From NCBI GenBank assembly GCA_002633025.1, contig NMRB01000343.1, forward strand, positions 25,441 to 89,440: a stretch of DNA of 64,000 bases. The letters run 5' to 3'. A model generated the notes under the pieces. That model saw nothing but the letters and a program-made list of their open reading frames with translations, made no database searches and was not told the DNA's origin. This document shows positions 1 through 10,712 of the stretch, piece by piece. Position 1 is the stretch's first letter. Every line of letters starts with the position of its first letter. Source of the DNA: Notospermus geniculatus (lineage: Eukaryota > Nemertea > Pilidiophora > Heteronemertea > Lineidae). The translations under genes and the position numbers were made by a program.

Positions 1-200
1 ATGAAAAGTGGTCCACTAATGCATTGGCTTTATCCCTATCGGTCAGACACACTGCCCCGGATTTAGACATTAACTTCGGAATATCAGCCCTGGCAACCGA
101 CTTACTCCTAACGTAACCCCAGTTGATCAATCAGTACCTCTCCCATTGTCACGTCGCGGCTTATTCCGTCAATCTTTTGTTGGGAGGCACTGGCAAACGG
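1..200. repeat. Fragment of dispersed repeat
   Basis: No gene is seen here. The words around 150-190 (a CGGCTTATTCCGTCA core followed by GGCACTGGCAAACGG) closely match 14,508-14,550, where CTTATTCCGTCAGACAATAGG is followed by AACACTGGCAGATG. The two are therefore copies of one dispersed family. The element's true ends are not visible, and the left end may lie outside the window. Confidence 0.4.
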
Positions 201-779
201 GGGGCAGTGAAAAACACTACACCGGTACCGGTAGTTATAGATAGACCTATGTCAATGACTTAAAAAATATCGTTTATAAAAATATTGAAAAGAAGTGGGC
301 CAAATATTGACCCCTGAGGGACACGTCTTTTTCAATTTTCAACCACTCACCATGTCCATGATCGCTCTTTGACCCTTTGTCCTCTATTGCCCAAGTAGTC
401 TCTCAGCAGACTAGATGCTTCGTCAGTCAACCCGTAGACAGACAAGTGCACATTTGCGGCAAAACGCAATGTCGCAAATTTCGCCGGGCCGGCCGTAGTG
501 GGAATTCGATTTCGCATGTACACTGCAGGATGAATCTGAAGCCTGAGGATGGGAAAATGGCAAAACTGGAACCGGTGCACACCACACACCACGCGACCTC
601 GAAGAAAAAAAAGGCAAATTTCATGTTGTATGCATACATGCATCGCGCATGTCATCATCATGTACATCATGTCATAGATCATGTACATGTCATAAGGCCT
701 TTATTTCGTCCAATTTCTTTGCTGTTGAGCCTCACTCATGCTGTCAAAAGCACAGTCCGGTAGGCCCCCTCTTTGGCAT

Positions 780-1080
780 ATACCAAAAACAGGCCTAGGT
801 AGGCCTAGGCCTACTCACTCCATCCCACTTCACTTCCTCCATCATGTCCATGGACCATGCTCAGCGCGCCGTCGAAGTCCTGGATCCGGCCCTGCCAGGG
901 CCCCCGACTCATCAGAGGGCTGCTACTGGCCTGCTACTGCACACACGTGTACGCTTAGGCCTAGGCCTATGCAAAATGAGTTGGAATGCGCAAGCGCAGA
1001 GAAGAAGACCCAAGCCAAAGCCAAAGTCAAAGACAAAGTAGGCCTAGCCTAGGCTAGGCCTACATGTAGGCCTAGGCCCT
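780..1080. repeat. (GGCCTA)n-rich stretch
   Basis: Three clusters of the hexamer GGCCTA and its variants lie at about 795-822, 955-970 and 1,037-1,078. Between them is unremarkable GC-rich sequence. Short open frames here (for example 738-1,052) have low-complexity K/P composition and no family resemblance, so I do not call a gene. Positions 200-780 hold nothing I can name. Confidence 0.6.
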
Positions 1081-1489
1081 ACATCAACCGTCCATGCAAC
1101 GGTCTGTTGATTTGAGTATCAGTATTCATTTGTCAATGAATGTCTGGCCTTTTGTGAAGACTGCCAATTTCTAGATTTGTTCTCTGGTCTGGCATTGTCT
1201 GGTGTCATCTTATTCTTGACTCGTCTTTCCGGCACACTCCGATTCATTTTGCTGGCACGGGTCACATTTTATCGCAATCAGAGTCATTAGACATAGACCT
1301 AGATAGGCTAAGGCCACGAGAATGAAAGTTCCTGTTTTGCATCCAGGCAAAAATGAAAACTGATAGGCTTTTTTTCATTATTCATAAATTCATTATTTTA
1401 TTTCTACAAGCAACAAGAGCTTTCCAAGTCATCCAAGCCTAATATGTAAAGATCAGTGATCTCGTGAACTCACGCAGCCGTTACCTAAT

Positions 1490-1547
1490 CGGGGGGAGAC
1501 CCCCGGAACCCCCCCTTTCTGGGGGAGACCCCCAGACCCCCCTTTTG
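1490..1547. repeat. Two 29-bp GC-rich palindromic units
   Basis: Two imperfect direct copies of a 29-bp unit lie side by side. Each contains GGGGGAGACCCCC, which can fold on itself. This is probably part of a dispersed element. Confidence 0.6.
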
Positions 1548-1559
1548 AGGCCTGCGGCC

Positions 1560-1710
1560 GGCTGGCCTCTAGCCCTGTTCCTGCAAAATGATGTTTTTCG
1601 TGACGCTGCGCACCGTGACGTGACGTCGTGACGTGACGCGGCGGACGGCTGATTCCGGCCGCGGCGGAAAGGATGATGGTTTACGACATCCACAAAATCG
1701 CCATATTGCG
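1560..1710. promoter_or_regulatory. CpG-rich, CRE-rich possible promoter
   Basis: This is a local CpG-rich stretch in otherwise AT-rich DNA. TGACG is repeated in both orientations at 1,610-1,638 and includes the full palindromic CRE core TGACGTCG near 1,621. At about 1,698-1,710 the word TCGCCATATTGCG resembles a reverse-complement YY1 site. It lies about 550 bp upstream of the ADCK2 start codon, and the coding exon is preceded by a splice acceptor, so a 5'UTR intron is likely and this could be the ADCK2 promoter. No TATA box is evident. The assignment rests on motif content and position only. Confidence 0.35.
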
Positions 1711-1802
1711 TCAAGGTGTTGAGATTCACGGACTACACATCTCTCTATTGATTTTTCCATTGAATTTTGTAGATTTTTTTACACACACTCACGTAACCAT
1801 TA

Positions 1803-1842
1803 CACTCACTTCGTGAGCCGCTTCGCGGCTCACTGCGTGAGT
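1803..1842. repeat. Nested hairpins built on GTGAG/CTCAC
   Basis: GTGAGCCGC, a 3-nt TTC loop and GCGGCTCAC form a perfect 9-bp hairpin at 1,813-1,833. Flanking ACTCAC (about 1,804) and GTGAGT (1,836-1,842) allow competing stems. The function is unknown. Confidence 0.6.
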
Positions 1843-2023
1843 TATGAGTATGATTTGCACATTTTTGCTGAAAAACAGCATGACTATCAAGCAACCCCTT
1901 GGGCCCTCCCCCAACTATTCCCATGCCCTCATATTGTCTATTCTTGTATAGGCCTAGGCCTTCACATCAGTCATATCAGCGTGACTGCCTTTCAAACTAG
2001 AGTGTTTTCCATTTATAAATGAA

Positions 2024-2057
2024 GAAATAATGAACTTTTTGAAATAATGAACTTTTT
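2024..2057. repeat. 17-bp tandem duplication
   Basis: GAAATAATGAACTTTTT occurs twice head to tail (2,024-2,040 and 2,041-2,057), about 190 bp before the ADCK2 coding start. Confidence 0.85.
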
Positions 2058-2244
2058 GGCGGGCGTTGTTGGGACATGCAGGCGGTGGATGCAGAACAGG
2101 AACTTTCATTCTCATGGCCTAAAGTGAATTCACCTGTCATTTCATCTTCATGAATTCCTTTTGCATTTGCAGGACTCTGTGCTTGAAGATTAAAAGATGT
2201 AGACTTCTTGCTGCTTGTGTTGTCATCCCCTTCTCTGCAGAACA

Positions 2245-5200
2245 ATGACATGGGTGTGTCGGATTCATTCTGTGCTCCGTCACAGAGGGAATTGCACATA
2301 CATGTACTCATCTGCTCTAAGATGCGGAAAATTTCATCAGAAGTCTATAGCAACCGGACTTCTTAGAACAGGGTCAGGGAATGTCTCTCCTATTACACCT
2401 AAACTTCCTCCCAATTCAAAGGATTTGTGCTTGATCAGAAAACTCATGTCACATATCAGAACTCCCAAGCCGGTGCTATTGAAAACTGTGGTGGCATTTA
2501 CAATGCCTCTGTCATTCAAGTCCGCCTTTGAACGCCTGCTCGGTAAAACTACCATGACTATTCCAACTGTTGATATGAATGACAGTATTCCGAGAGAAGT
2601 GTACCAAGAAGTTGTGATCGTCAAAACAGAGCATGGCCGTCTTATGAATATTTTATACCTGTCTTGGAACGCATTTCGGATGACTTTCAGAACTATACGT
2701 ATAATCTGCACTCTAGTTCCTCTACTTTGCCTTTACCCTCTCACATGGAATAGCACTCGGTTCAAGAACTATTGGTGGGATCTTCTAGTGTTTGCAATCC
2801 AGAACATCGGGCCAACGTTCATAAAGTTAGGACAGTGGGCCGGCACAAGACGGGATCTCTTCCCGGCAGAACTTTGTGATAAGCTCTCAAAACTTCATCG
2901 ACGCACAAAACCACATTCATGGTATTACACGAAAAAGAAGTTGGAGAAAGGTTTTGGTAAACGTTGGAAGGAGATTCTAAAGTTTGATGACAAGCATCAT
3001 CCAATTGGATCAGGATGTGTAGCTCAGGTAAATATGTAGAAAAATATCAGTAGCAGGTACCGCAGCGGTGTATTCAAGATAATTGTGGAAAAAAACCACC
3101 CCTCGGTGTGCCTCCCCCTAGTTGTATCAGTTGGCAACAACTTACCATGAACTTAGCGTCAGGTCTACCTGTTGAGGTTAAGGAACAATTGATCAGGTCA
3201 ATGATGTTATTCATTCCAAGGAGGGGGGGGGGGGCTGATTTGGGAAATGAGGCAGGGCCTCAGCAGACTAAGTAAAATTTGGAAAAAGTTTGTTCCTATC
3301 AACCATTTAAACAATATTTCTTCAATCAAATTCTTGCCAATTTATTTCCAAGGCATTAAGAAAACTTAGTGACATGACTGAGAAGATACTGTCAGTTCAG
3401 ATCGGTGGTGGGGGTAAGGTAACTCATTAGATGAGTTAATTGCTGTCGAGTAGAGATAACTTTTAAGTACTGGTATTTTCCCTCTTAAGGTGTACAAGGC
3501 ATACATGCCACAAGAAATGGTGCTAGACGATGATGTCCTGAATGAGATCTTACTGGAGATTGAAGACCAGGACATCCCCAAGATAATGGATGGTAAGTGG
3601 GTGATAAGGAGTCCAGAATGCCTGAGGCAGGGGTTCATGTGTCAGTTTCTGTGGGTGCTCTCTTCCTCGCAATATTACTGGGTCATCTGAGTAGTACACA
3701 TGTAGTCCATAATGCCCAAGGCGGGGAGTTCTTCGTGTGTCAGTCAGTTTCCTTGGCTATCCCTGCCTCACATCACAGAGTAATAACAAAGCCGAAGCTG
3801 GAAAATTTCGAATTTACTTGTTTTGGAGTAACTAAAGCAGATGTTTTTGTAAAGCTACATGTATACTTAAAACAATTTTCATGAATCCATAGGAGACCCA
3901 AGGCACCACAGAGCAATGCAGGGTGCCACCCCATGTGAAAACTCGACTCTTTAGCTGAAACTCTAGAATTTATTTGTAGGACTTTTTCCTGCCCAGCTGT
4001 AAGCCTATACCCTCCGTCGTGTATAATTGTACATGTATACTGTCCCAGTCCATCATGTTGTGTCATTTCATCTGGCCTCTCTTTCTTATGCAGCATTTGA
4101 GGTCCTCGGATTTCAGGATGTCATCGGACATATCGACAAAAGCCTGAATGATGATGCAGATAATGAACAAAGTTTGGAGGGACGATCATTTGTTGGTGAG
4201 ATTTTGCTTCCCTCATACTCTTTAATTGTGAACTCTAAAGTTGAACGTTTCATTCGTGTTGGACAACAGTTTATTTTTTGATGCTTTTCTTCCTCCAGAG
4301 ACTGCCAAGCTGCCTAAACCTGTGCCGTTACCAACAGTTGCTGGAAAAACAGCTGGAAAGATTTATGAGTCTAAACACACATCCAAAACGGCAGAAAAAG
4401 ATGATGTGGAGACCTCAAGAGGGACTTCAAATCAGAATGGTGGATCTGTGCCTCATCCTGGTCTGGTACCTGTTGCTGTCAAGGTATGACTCACTGACAC
4501 AATAGCCGTACTTACACTACAAGGAGAAGTCCGTTATTTTTTCAGGCCCAGACTCATTTGAAGTCCGGGTTAGTACCAATTAGTACGAAACCCAGCAATT
4601 GCAGGTGAATTCAGTGGTCCCATCCACGGATTACTCAATATAAATAATGTGTAATTATCACAACGCCATCTGTCGCCGGGTCTACAACTAAGACAGTTGC
4701 GCTTACACCTGAAGTACATTGTAGAGGCCCGGGATCCGGACTTGATTCAGACCCACTCGTGTCATCCGGGTTCAGGAGGTCGGACTTGAGCGACCTGGGC
4801 CCATATTCATAAAACCTTGCTAGCTTAGTTGGTTGCTAGTTGTGTACATTGGCCTGTACAAACTAGGCACTTTAGCAGGCAACTAAGCCTAGCAAGGTTT
4901 TATGAATATGGGCCCTGGGCTTCATTACGCCCACCTTTTTTGTACCTGTGGTGTAAGCAGAAGTGCTGACCTTGTAGTGTAAGTACGGCATATCATTCAT
5001 GCAATTTATACCTCAGGGGCCTCAAAATGATGGCACGGGAAGACAGTCAGGTGTGGATTCCTGTGGATTCATGTCTTCTTATGGCATACTTTCTGCAGGA
5101 GTATATACATGTAGACAAAATTGAGGATGACAAAAGTGCAATCGGGGTGACTCACTCTTGAGAATGCACTCGGGGCACTCTGGGTTCCTCCTTGGAGGAA

Positions 5201-8200
5201 TTGTTCCTCTTACTACACGTTGAAGTCCCGCCACTTTTGTTTGATTTCTGTCATCATAACTGTGATGTAGTGTAAGCAGAAGTGCTGACCTTGTAGTGTA
5301 AGTACATGTGCGGCATATCATTCATGCAATTTATACCTCAGGGGCCTCAAAATGATGGCACGGGAAGACAGTCAGGTGTGGATTCCTGTGGATTTATGTC
5401 TTCTTATGGCATACTTTCTGCAGGAGTATATACATGTAGACAAAATTGAGGATGACAAAAGTGCAATCGGGGTGACTCACTCTTGAGAACGCACTCAGGG
5501 CACTCTGGGTTCCTCCTTGGAGGAATTGTTCCTCTTACTGCATGTTGAAATCCCGCCACTTTTGTTTGATTTGTGTCATCATAACTGTGAGTTAAGGAGA
5601 AAACTTTTTTTTCTTCAGGTTCTCCACCCTGGCATTTACAGAGCAGTGAAGCGAGATCTCGCAATCATGCAATTCTTGGCTCGTTTTGTTGAGTTTCTCT
5701 TTCCTCAGCTGAAGTGGCTTAGTGTCCATGAATGTGTTGAGGAGTTTGCTGAACTCATGGAAAAACAGGTATGTCAGGTGTTGGTTCACAGTATGTAGGT
5801 CATCATCTGTGTATTTCATGAGAGGACTCCATTCCCGAGATGGATATTTTTTCCATCCTGAAAGGGTTGATAGGAAGTGGCAGCTCCCTGGTTTGAGTCC
5901 CGCCTGGGCCTCCACCTTGCGCAGTGTTCTAGCCAGAAATTTTTCCAAACAGGGTGGGATGACTGCATTTTCCTATGACACTGAGGGTGGTGTACATGTA
6001 ATAGAAAATGCGTTGCAAGGTAATTTTTAAACAGGGTGGTAAAAATTTGAAGAGGGTGGTAAAATGACCTCTGAATTTTGAACAGGGTGGTATCGCCCTG
6101 TGAAACTGGCCATGCTAGAACAGTGTCGCACTTAGTTCCTTGAGTAAATATTCTGATGTGCAATATGGCTGCCATGGGGGCCATCTTGAAATTGGTATTT
6201 ATCTAGGTGCAGGTTGAGGTGTCGTGCTTCTGCCTGGTGAACGAACCCATTTCTAAATTTGTTTTTTTTTAAAAATTCAGATTGATCTCAGAGTTGAAGC
6301 TCGATGTTTAGACAAATTCTATGACTACTTTGACGACAATCCGAACATACGCTTTCCAAGACCTGTGCGGCCATTTGTTAAGAGAAGCATTTTAGTGGAG
6401 ACATTTGAGGAGGGTGAACCGATGTCAAAGTATATGCGTAACGATGTCCTGACCGCCGAAGGTTTGAAAGAAAAAATTGCCAATATTGGTATGGATGCTC
6501 TGCTACAGATGGTAAGCTGGGTGTCAGTTTGTCAGCTGGACAGATTCAAAATGATCCCAACGTACATTTTCCAAACAAGCAATTTCATAAAGGGTTTACC
6601 AACAGCTACAACTGGGTGTGCAAGTTCTAACACCTATATTGCGTATCGTCCCGGTATCATTCACAGATTGGAGATTATGTAACAACCTCATGATAAATAC
6701 ATAATGTTCTCTTCTAATATCAGTGATTAGTTGCAAGAAAGAGGTTACCTACCGTCGCCACACTCCGTGGAAAAAAGCATTTTCACAAAATGTCCCTTTT
6801 GTCATTGTTGTGGAGTTTGCAACACGATCAGGCCTACTGGTGGAGATTATTCTTGTTTTCTTGAAATTCTTCTTGTTTTCTTTTTGACAGATATTCCACG
6901 ATAATTTTGTCCATGGAGATCTCCATCCCGGCAACATTTTGGTCCAGAATGCAGCCGAGTATGAACAGCAGGTAGGGAGAAAGAGTCCAATTTCTGTCTT
7001 TGCTGACCCCCTCCCATTGTTAATGAATATAGGGAAGAAGTCACCTGGGGCCAGGCTCTTTGGCATATTCTTGATCCATGTGATGTGGAGCCGAGGTCAG
7101 TGGCGCCTGTCTCTTTGGTCTATTCTTAATGTATGTTCTATAGACAAAGATCAGCTCTAGCTGGGGCATGGCTCTTTGTATCCTGAAGAAATCAGGTCCT
7201 CTTAGCATGGCTCCCAAACTCGCAAGCACGAGGCCCTGAACTAACCAGCAGCATTTTCTGGAGTAATGCCAGCGAGAAAACCAGCGGCCAATCAGTGTTT
7301 CGCAGTCAAAGGCCCTGCCTCCTGCAAAGATTTAAATGCTAATGAATTTAACGCTATCTAGACGTCATGACCATTCTAGTCCACCGGATGTAGCCGGTTT
7401 GTTCAGGGCTTCATGCGTGCGAGTTAAGGAGCTGTGGCTAAAGAGGACCTTTTTTCTTCAGGATGGGCTCTGTGACCTATTCTTGATCTACATTTATGTG
7501 ATATGGTAGTAACTTTATTTGTCTCTGTTGCAGGATGAGTCTAAGCTGGTGTTAGTTGACGTGTGTGATACTTTGGTAATAAACGTGAAGCCTACAGAGT
7601 GTCCACTCCGGCTTGTTCTCTTAGATGTTGGTATTGTGGCACAGCTGAGTGAGAAAGATAAAGAAAACTTCACCGAGTTATTCAGAGCTGTTGTACTTGG
7701 AGAAGTAAGTAAACATGGACTGTAAACATGGGCTTCAGAAATGGGCCTTTCAGTTCACTCCCTTCTTAAAGTTTATCATTTCAGTGTCACACCGTTGCGT
7801 GCCGAATCCCAGTAAACCGTGTTGATGAGGTCATGCAATTTCAGTTGAAAACAGCATCATGACGTCACTTGTAAACTAACCAGAACGTTTGCCATATATG
7901 GTCATCATGCTTCACGAGAAAGACGTGCACACAAAGCACTAGGTTCAAACAGTCGTGTCATATGCAAAAATCCTGTAAAATGAAATTGACCCGATAGATT
8001 TTCTTGGCCGTCCTTACATTCCCATTATTTCCTGCAGGGTGAGAAGGTCGGAGAATTACTTCTTGAACATGCCTGTCATCAGGAGTGTAAGAATGTGAAT
8101 GGATTCAAAACAGACATCGCTGACATTGTGAGGAAAGCAAGGCAGGAAACTATCAAACTTGGAAAGGTAGGTTTAAAACTCAAAACTTTTTTTTACCTCG

Positions 8201-8898
8201 AGGTCAACAGTTGGCAAAGGTGGCCTCTATACCCTTTAGCCTTTGGCTTATCTGATATTAGTGAGCTTCTGCAAGCGCCCGGTTAGGCTCTACGACGACG
8301 TTTATCTATTGTGTGAGTGCACCCAATCAATAGATAAACGTAGTCGTATGGCCTAACCGGGCGCTTGCAGAAGCTCTCTATTATTTTATTGGCTTCTTTT
8401 ATCCTGGCTGAAGCCAAAGCATTATTGGCCTTGTCAAGCTACCGTACTCATGTCCCTCACTTGGATGGAGTCTTGCCCTCACAAAGGTACAAGGCACCAC
8501 AGATTGCTGTCGCATCCAGATGTGAAGAGCCAGAGATAACTAAAGTTACCTGGCTACTGTTGAATATTTTAGGCACAACCAAACCTTTGTCAGTCCAATC
8601 TGAATTTGTTCTGTCCACCACCTTTAAAACATTCCTTTCTTTAAAAAAAGTCCTGAGACTGTCAGGGTGACTATTATTGACAATTGAGATCTTTATATAC
8701 ATGTATTTTTTTCAGATCCAAGCTGCTGAACTCTTGACCTCAGTTTTCTCAACACTTGGCAGACACAAAGTCAAATTAGAAAGTAACTTTGCATCCATAG
8801 TGATTGCAATCATGGTACTGGAAGGACTCGGACGTGTACTGGATCCAGAATTAGACCTTCTAGAAAAGGCACGGCCTATACTTCTTTCCTCCAGTTAA
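2245..8898 (+). CDS. ADCK2: ADCK2-type ABC1/UbiB mitochondrial kinase-like protein (10 coding exons)
   Basis: Coding exons: 2245-3027, 3490-3592, 4094-4195, 4299-4483, 5619-5768, 6281-6511, 6891-6971, 7534-7704, 8038-8166 and 8716-8898 (TAA). All junctions are GT-AG and the phases match, giving 705 residues. The family, UbiB/COQ8-like atypical kinases of the inner mitochondrial membrane, is tied to coenzyme Q and lipid metabolism. Visible motifs are KLGQ (194-197), the ADCK2-style GSGCVAQVYKA (from 255) in place of the alanine-rich loop, VAVK (Lys391), HGDLHPGN (526-533, Asp528) and DVG (576-578) in place of DFG. The N-terminus is Arg-rich and lacks acidic residues, which fits a presequence. 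Residues about 153-167 are hydrophobic. The start ATG 2245 follows acceptor CTCTGCAG (2240), so a non-coding 5' exon is likely; a second acceptor ends at 2172. A Lys/Ser-rich insert encoded by exon 4 may explain the length above the roughly 626 residues I recall for human ADCK2. Confidence 0.93.
4505..4989. mobile_element. Inverted-repeat element in ADCK2 intron 4
   Basis: A perfect 20-bp terminal inverted repeat, GCCGTACTTACACTACAAGG at 4505-4524 with its complement at 4970-4989, encloses about 485 bp without coding capacity. A second element (4797-4915) sits inside it. The type is a non-autonomous MITE-like element. Confidence 0.75.
4797..4915. mobile_element. 119-bp hairpin MITE nested in 4505-4989
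   Basis: Arms of about 35 bp are nearly perfect inverted copies. They begin GGGCCCATATTCATAAAACC and end with the complement. The GGGCC-TAT-CATAAAA type of end recurs at 9187, 9314, 31793 and 63247, so this belongs to a dispersed family. Its position shows it inserted after the outer element. Confidence 0.8.
4951..5590. repeat. Tandem duplication of about 320 bp in ADCK2 intron 4
   Basis: Copy 1 (4951-5269) and copy 2 (5270-5590) are nearly identical, both running from GTGTAAGCAGAAGTGCTGAC to CATCATAACTGTGA. The duplicated unit contains the right terminal repeat of the 4505-4989 element. Copy 2 ends only 28 bp before exon 5. Confidence 0.9.
5930..6115. repeat. Short repeats of the word AGGGTGGTA
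   Basis: AACAGGGTGG or a close variant occurs about five times between 5948 and 6095 inside ADCK2 intron 5. This looks like part of a dispersed repeat. Confidence 0.5.
7206..7436. mobile_element. Inverted-repeat element in ADCK2 intron 7
   Basis: The left arm 7206-7246 (including AACTCGCAAGCACGAGG and CCCTGAACTAACC) pairs with the right arm 7396-7436 (GGTTTGTTCAGGGCTTCATG, then CGTGCGAGTT). The arms are imperfect and about 40 bp long. The interior has no coding capacity. Confidence 0.65.
8263..8376. mobile_element. 114-bp foldback MITE in ADCK2 intron 9
   Basis: Arms of about 48 bp start GAGCTTCTGCAAGCGCCCGG and end with the complement. They include a GATAAACGT word in inverted copies around a short loop. 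The arms differ at only a few positions. Confidence 0.85.
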
Positions 8899-8927
8899 GA
8901 TACGCATATGTGTCATACTGGCTTGTT

Positions 8928-9031
8928 TTCTAGAAGTCTCCTCAACTCTAAGGTCCACTTTGAGCTTTTGTATTCTGCCCTGCAAACAATAGCTAAAGGT
9001 AAACCTTGAGTTAAGGAAGCTTCTAAGGCCC
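8928..9031. mobile_element. Degenerate hairpin MITE, copy A
   Basis: It has imperfect 30-bp arms (TTCTAGAAGTCTCCTCAACT and its partner near 9003-9031). The core CCTGCAAACAATAGCTAAAG also occurs in the 9187-9304 element, so these are two direct copies of one family just past the ADCK2 stop codon. Confidence 0.7.
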
Positions 9032-9186
9032 ACTGTGTCCCTATCAGATGTACCCGAATTGTCAGGTGGTGTCATCTGTGACGAAAGTTGGATCAGGACA
9101 TGAGATAGAGTGTGGTCATGAAGATGTGTTTGAGTGCATGACATTGATTTGGTGAATTGTTTCGCCAGAATATCTTAAAAAACTAA

Positions 9187-9304
9187 GGCCTGTATTCCAG
9201 AAGCCTCCTTAGCTCTAAGGTCCACGTTAACCTTTTGTATTTTGCCCTGCAAACAATAGCTAAAGGTAAACCTTAGAGTTAAGGAAGCTTCTAGAATACG
9301 GCCC
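9187..9304. mobile_element. Hairpin MITE, copy B
   Basis: It shares the core of the 8928-9031 element. The ends read GGCCTGTATTCCAGAAGC and GCTTCTAGAATACGGCCC in inverted orientation. Confidence 0.75.
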
Positions 9305-9313
9305 TAAGAATCT

Positions 9314-9420
9314 GGGGCCATATGCATAAAACATCTTGCCTGTAAAATTTCCCTTATCTTTTTTTTGAACAATAGTTTAAGGGAAATTTTACACTTAAGA
9401 TGTTCTATGCATACGGCCCC
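9314..9420. mobile_element. 107-bp hairpin MITE
   Basis: The ends GGGGCCATATGCATAAAACA and CTATGCATACGGCCCC pair. The inner arms TAAAATTTCCCTTA and TAAGGGAAATTTTA also pair around a short T-rich loop. It has the same end type as 4797-4915. The stretch from 9420 to 10,015 is AT-rich and holds nothing I can name. Confidence 0.8.
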
Positions 9421-10015
9421 TGCCGCGTGAGCCACTTCTTCTAGCTGGTGAGTTTTAAGACAGTATCCTGTCGTCTTGAAAGATGCACATATGATTAACT
9501 TTTAATTACTGAATTGTGTATGTAAAATCCTCTCCCTGCCTTCATATCATTGTCTCCTATAGAATTGTTGACAACTGTGTCACTGCTGTTTGCTTGGATT
9601 TCTGTTTTATAATGTGTTCATTGTTTTAACTGTAAACTGGGTCTTTAATTTGTCACTGAATTCTTTTAAATCTCCATATGCTGTGATGTTCACCATGGAA
9701 CTCAGTGGAATAATGTCAAAAAATTCTGTAAACTTCATGTTTGTCCATTCTGACAAAAATGTGGGTTTTATTATAATCACGTTTATTCAATTAATCAGTT
9801 TGGTTATTTTTTGTGCTAATGTGTTCGTTGGCCTTTTTTTGTAGTGATTATTGTTATTTCTCTAAACAAAATATTTGTAGACTACAAAAATGATGTAACA
9901 ACAACAATTCTCAGAAATTACAATTTAATTATGAATGAGAAAAAAATGATATTGATCTGCAACTTACAGCACTTCAATATTGAAAAATCTACTTTTGATT
10001 ATACTGAATTGCTCA

Positions 10016-10331
10016 TTTCAGCAAAAGAGTGTTTTCCAACGGTCAGAAAAACAGTATTACAGTAAACGTCACATGTCACATATAACGTACTGATTGGGAC
10101 CTGCAATTTTTGTCCGTTATATGCAAAGTCTGTTATATGCATGTAGCCAATGCATTGTAAAACGGGGCCAGGACTTCCAGTTTCAGTACGTTATAGGTGA
10201 TTGTCCGGTATATGCAAGGCCGTTATATGCGACGTTTACTGTATTTCAACAGAAAAGAGTGTTTTCCAACTATCAGAAAAACAGTGTTATTTCAACAAAA
10301 GAGTGTTTTCCAACTGTCAGAAAGGTTATTT
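10016..10331. repeat. Three-unit tandem repeat (about 43 bp) split by a MITE
   Basis: The unit contains AAAGAGTGTTTTCCAAC followed by TCAGAAA. Copies lie at about 10,022-10,057, 10,252-10,287 and 10,296-10,331. An inserted element (10,058-10,243) separates the first from the other two. Confidence 0.8.
10058..10243. mobile_element. TA-flanked MITE (mariner-like ends)
   Basis: The terminal repeats are TACAGTAAACGTC (10,058-10,070) and GACGTTTACTGTA (10,231-10,243). The internal words CGTTATATGC recur. The element interrupts a tandem array, and TA at both edges fits a TA target. It has no coding capacity. Assignment to the mariner type is an inference from the TA. Confidence 0.75.
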
Positions 10332-10421
10332 CAACCTTGGAGGAATTATAATTCTGCTGAACACTTTACACATTGTCACTGTCAATGACCCTCGACATTA
10401 GAAGAATGATACACTGTACAG

Positions 10422-10550
10422 CAGAATATTGGGCATGATACACCGTAGCAGAATATTGGGCATGATACACCGTAGCAGAATATTGGGCATGATACACCGT
10501 AGCAGAATATTGGGCATGATATACACTGTAGCAGAATATTGAGCATAATC
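10422..10550. repeat. 27-bp minisatellite, about five units
   Basis: The unit CAGAATATTGGGCATGATAC plus ACCGTAG is repeated head to tail. The first copies are almost identical and the last has drifted. Confidence 0.9.
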
Positions 10551-10574
10551 TCTTGCCACCACTGGGCCTATTTT

Positions 10575-10673
10575 TGACAGTGTTTATCAGTTGATTGTTT
10601 CGAAATTTACATACATTTACCCCACCTACTCAACCGGAGTATTGACTTCCAAGCCATCAGTACCAGCTTTGAA
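10575..10673 (-). pseudogene. Duplicated broken 3' end of the PPPDE-like gene
   Basis: Positions 10,575-10,673 repeat 10,681-10,784, which carries the C-terminal codons and 3' flank of the adjacent minus-strand gene. Read on the minus strand, this copy encodes FKAGTDGLEVNTPVE and then stops. The intact gene reads FKAGSDGLEVNTPLGG and continues. The copy has a small indel at that point and lacks the rest of the gene. Confidence 0.75.
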
Positions 10674-10712
10674 TCGTTCTTGACAATGTTTATCAGTTGA
10701 TTGTTTTGAAAT

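Noticed and set aside
2337-2711. Open frame of 124 codons on the minus strand
   Set aside because: It lies entirely antisense to ADCK2 exon 1, which has clear family motifs. Shadow frame.
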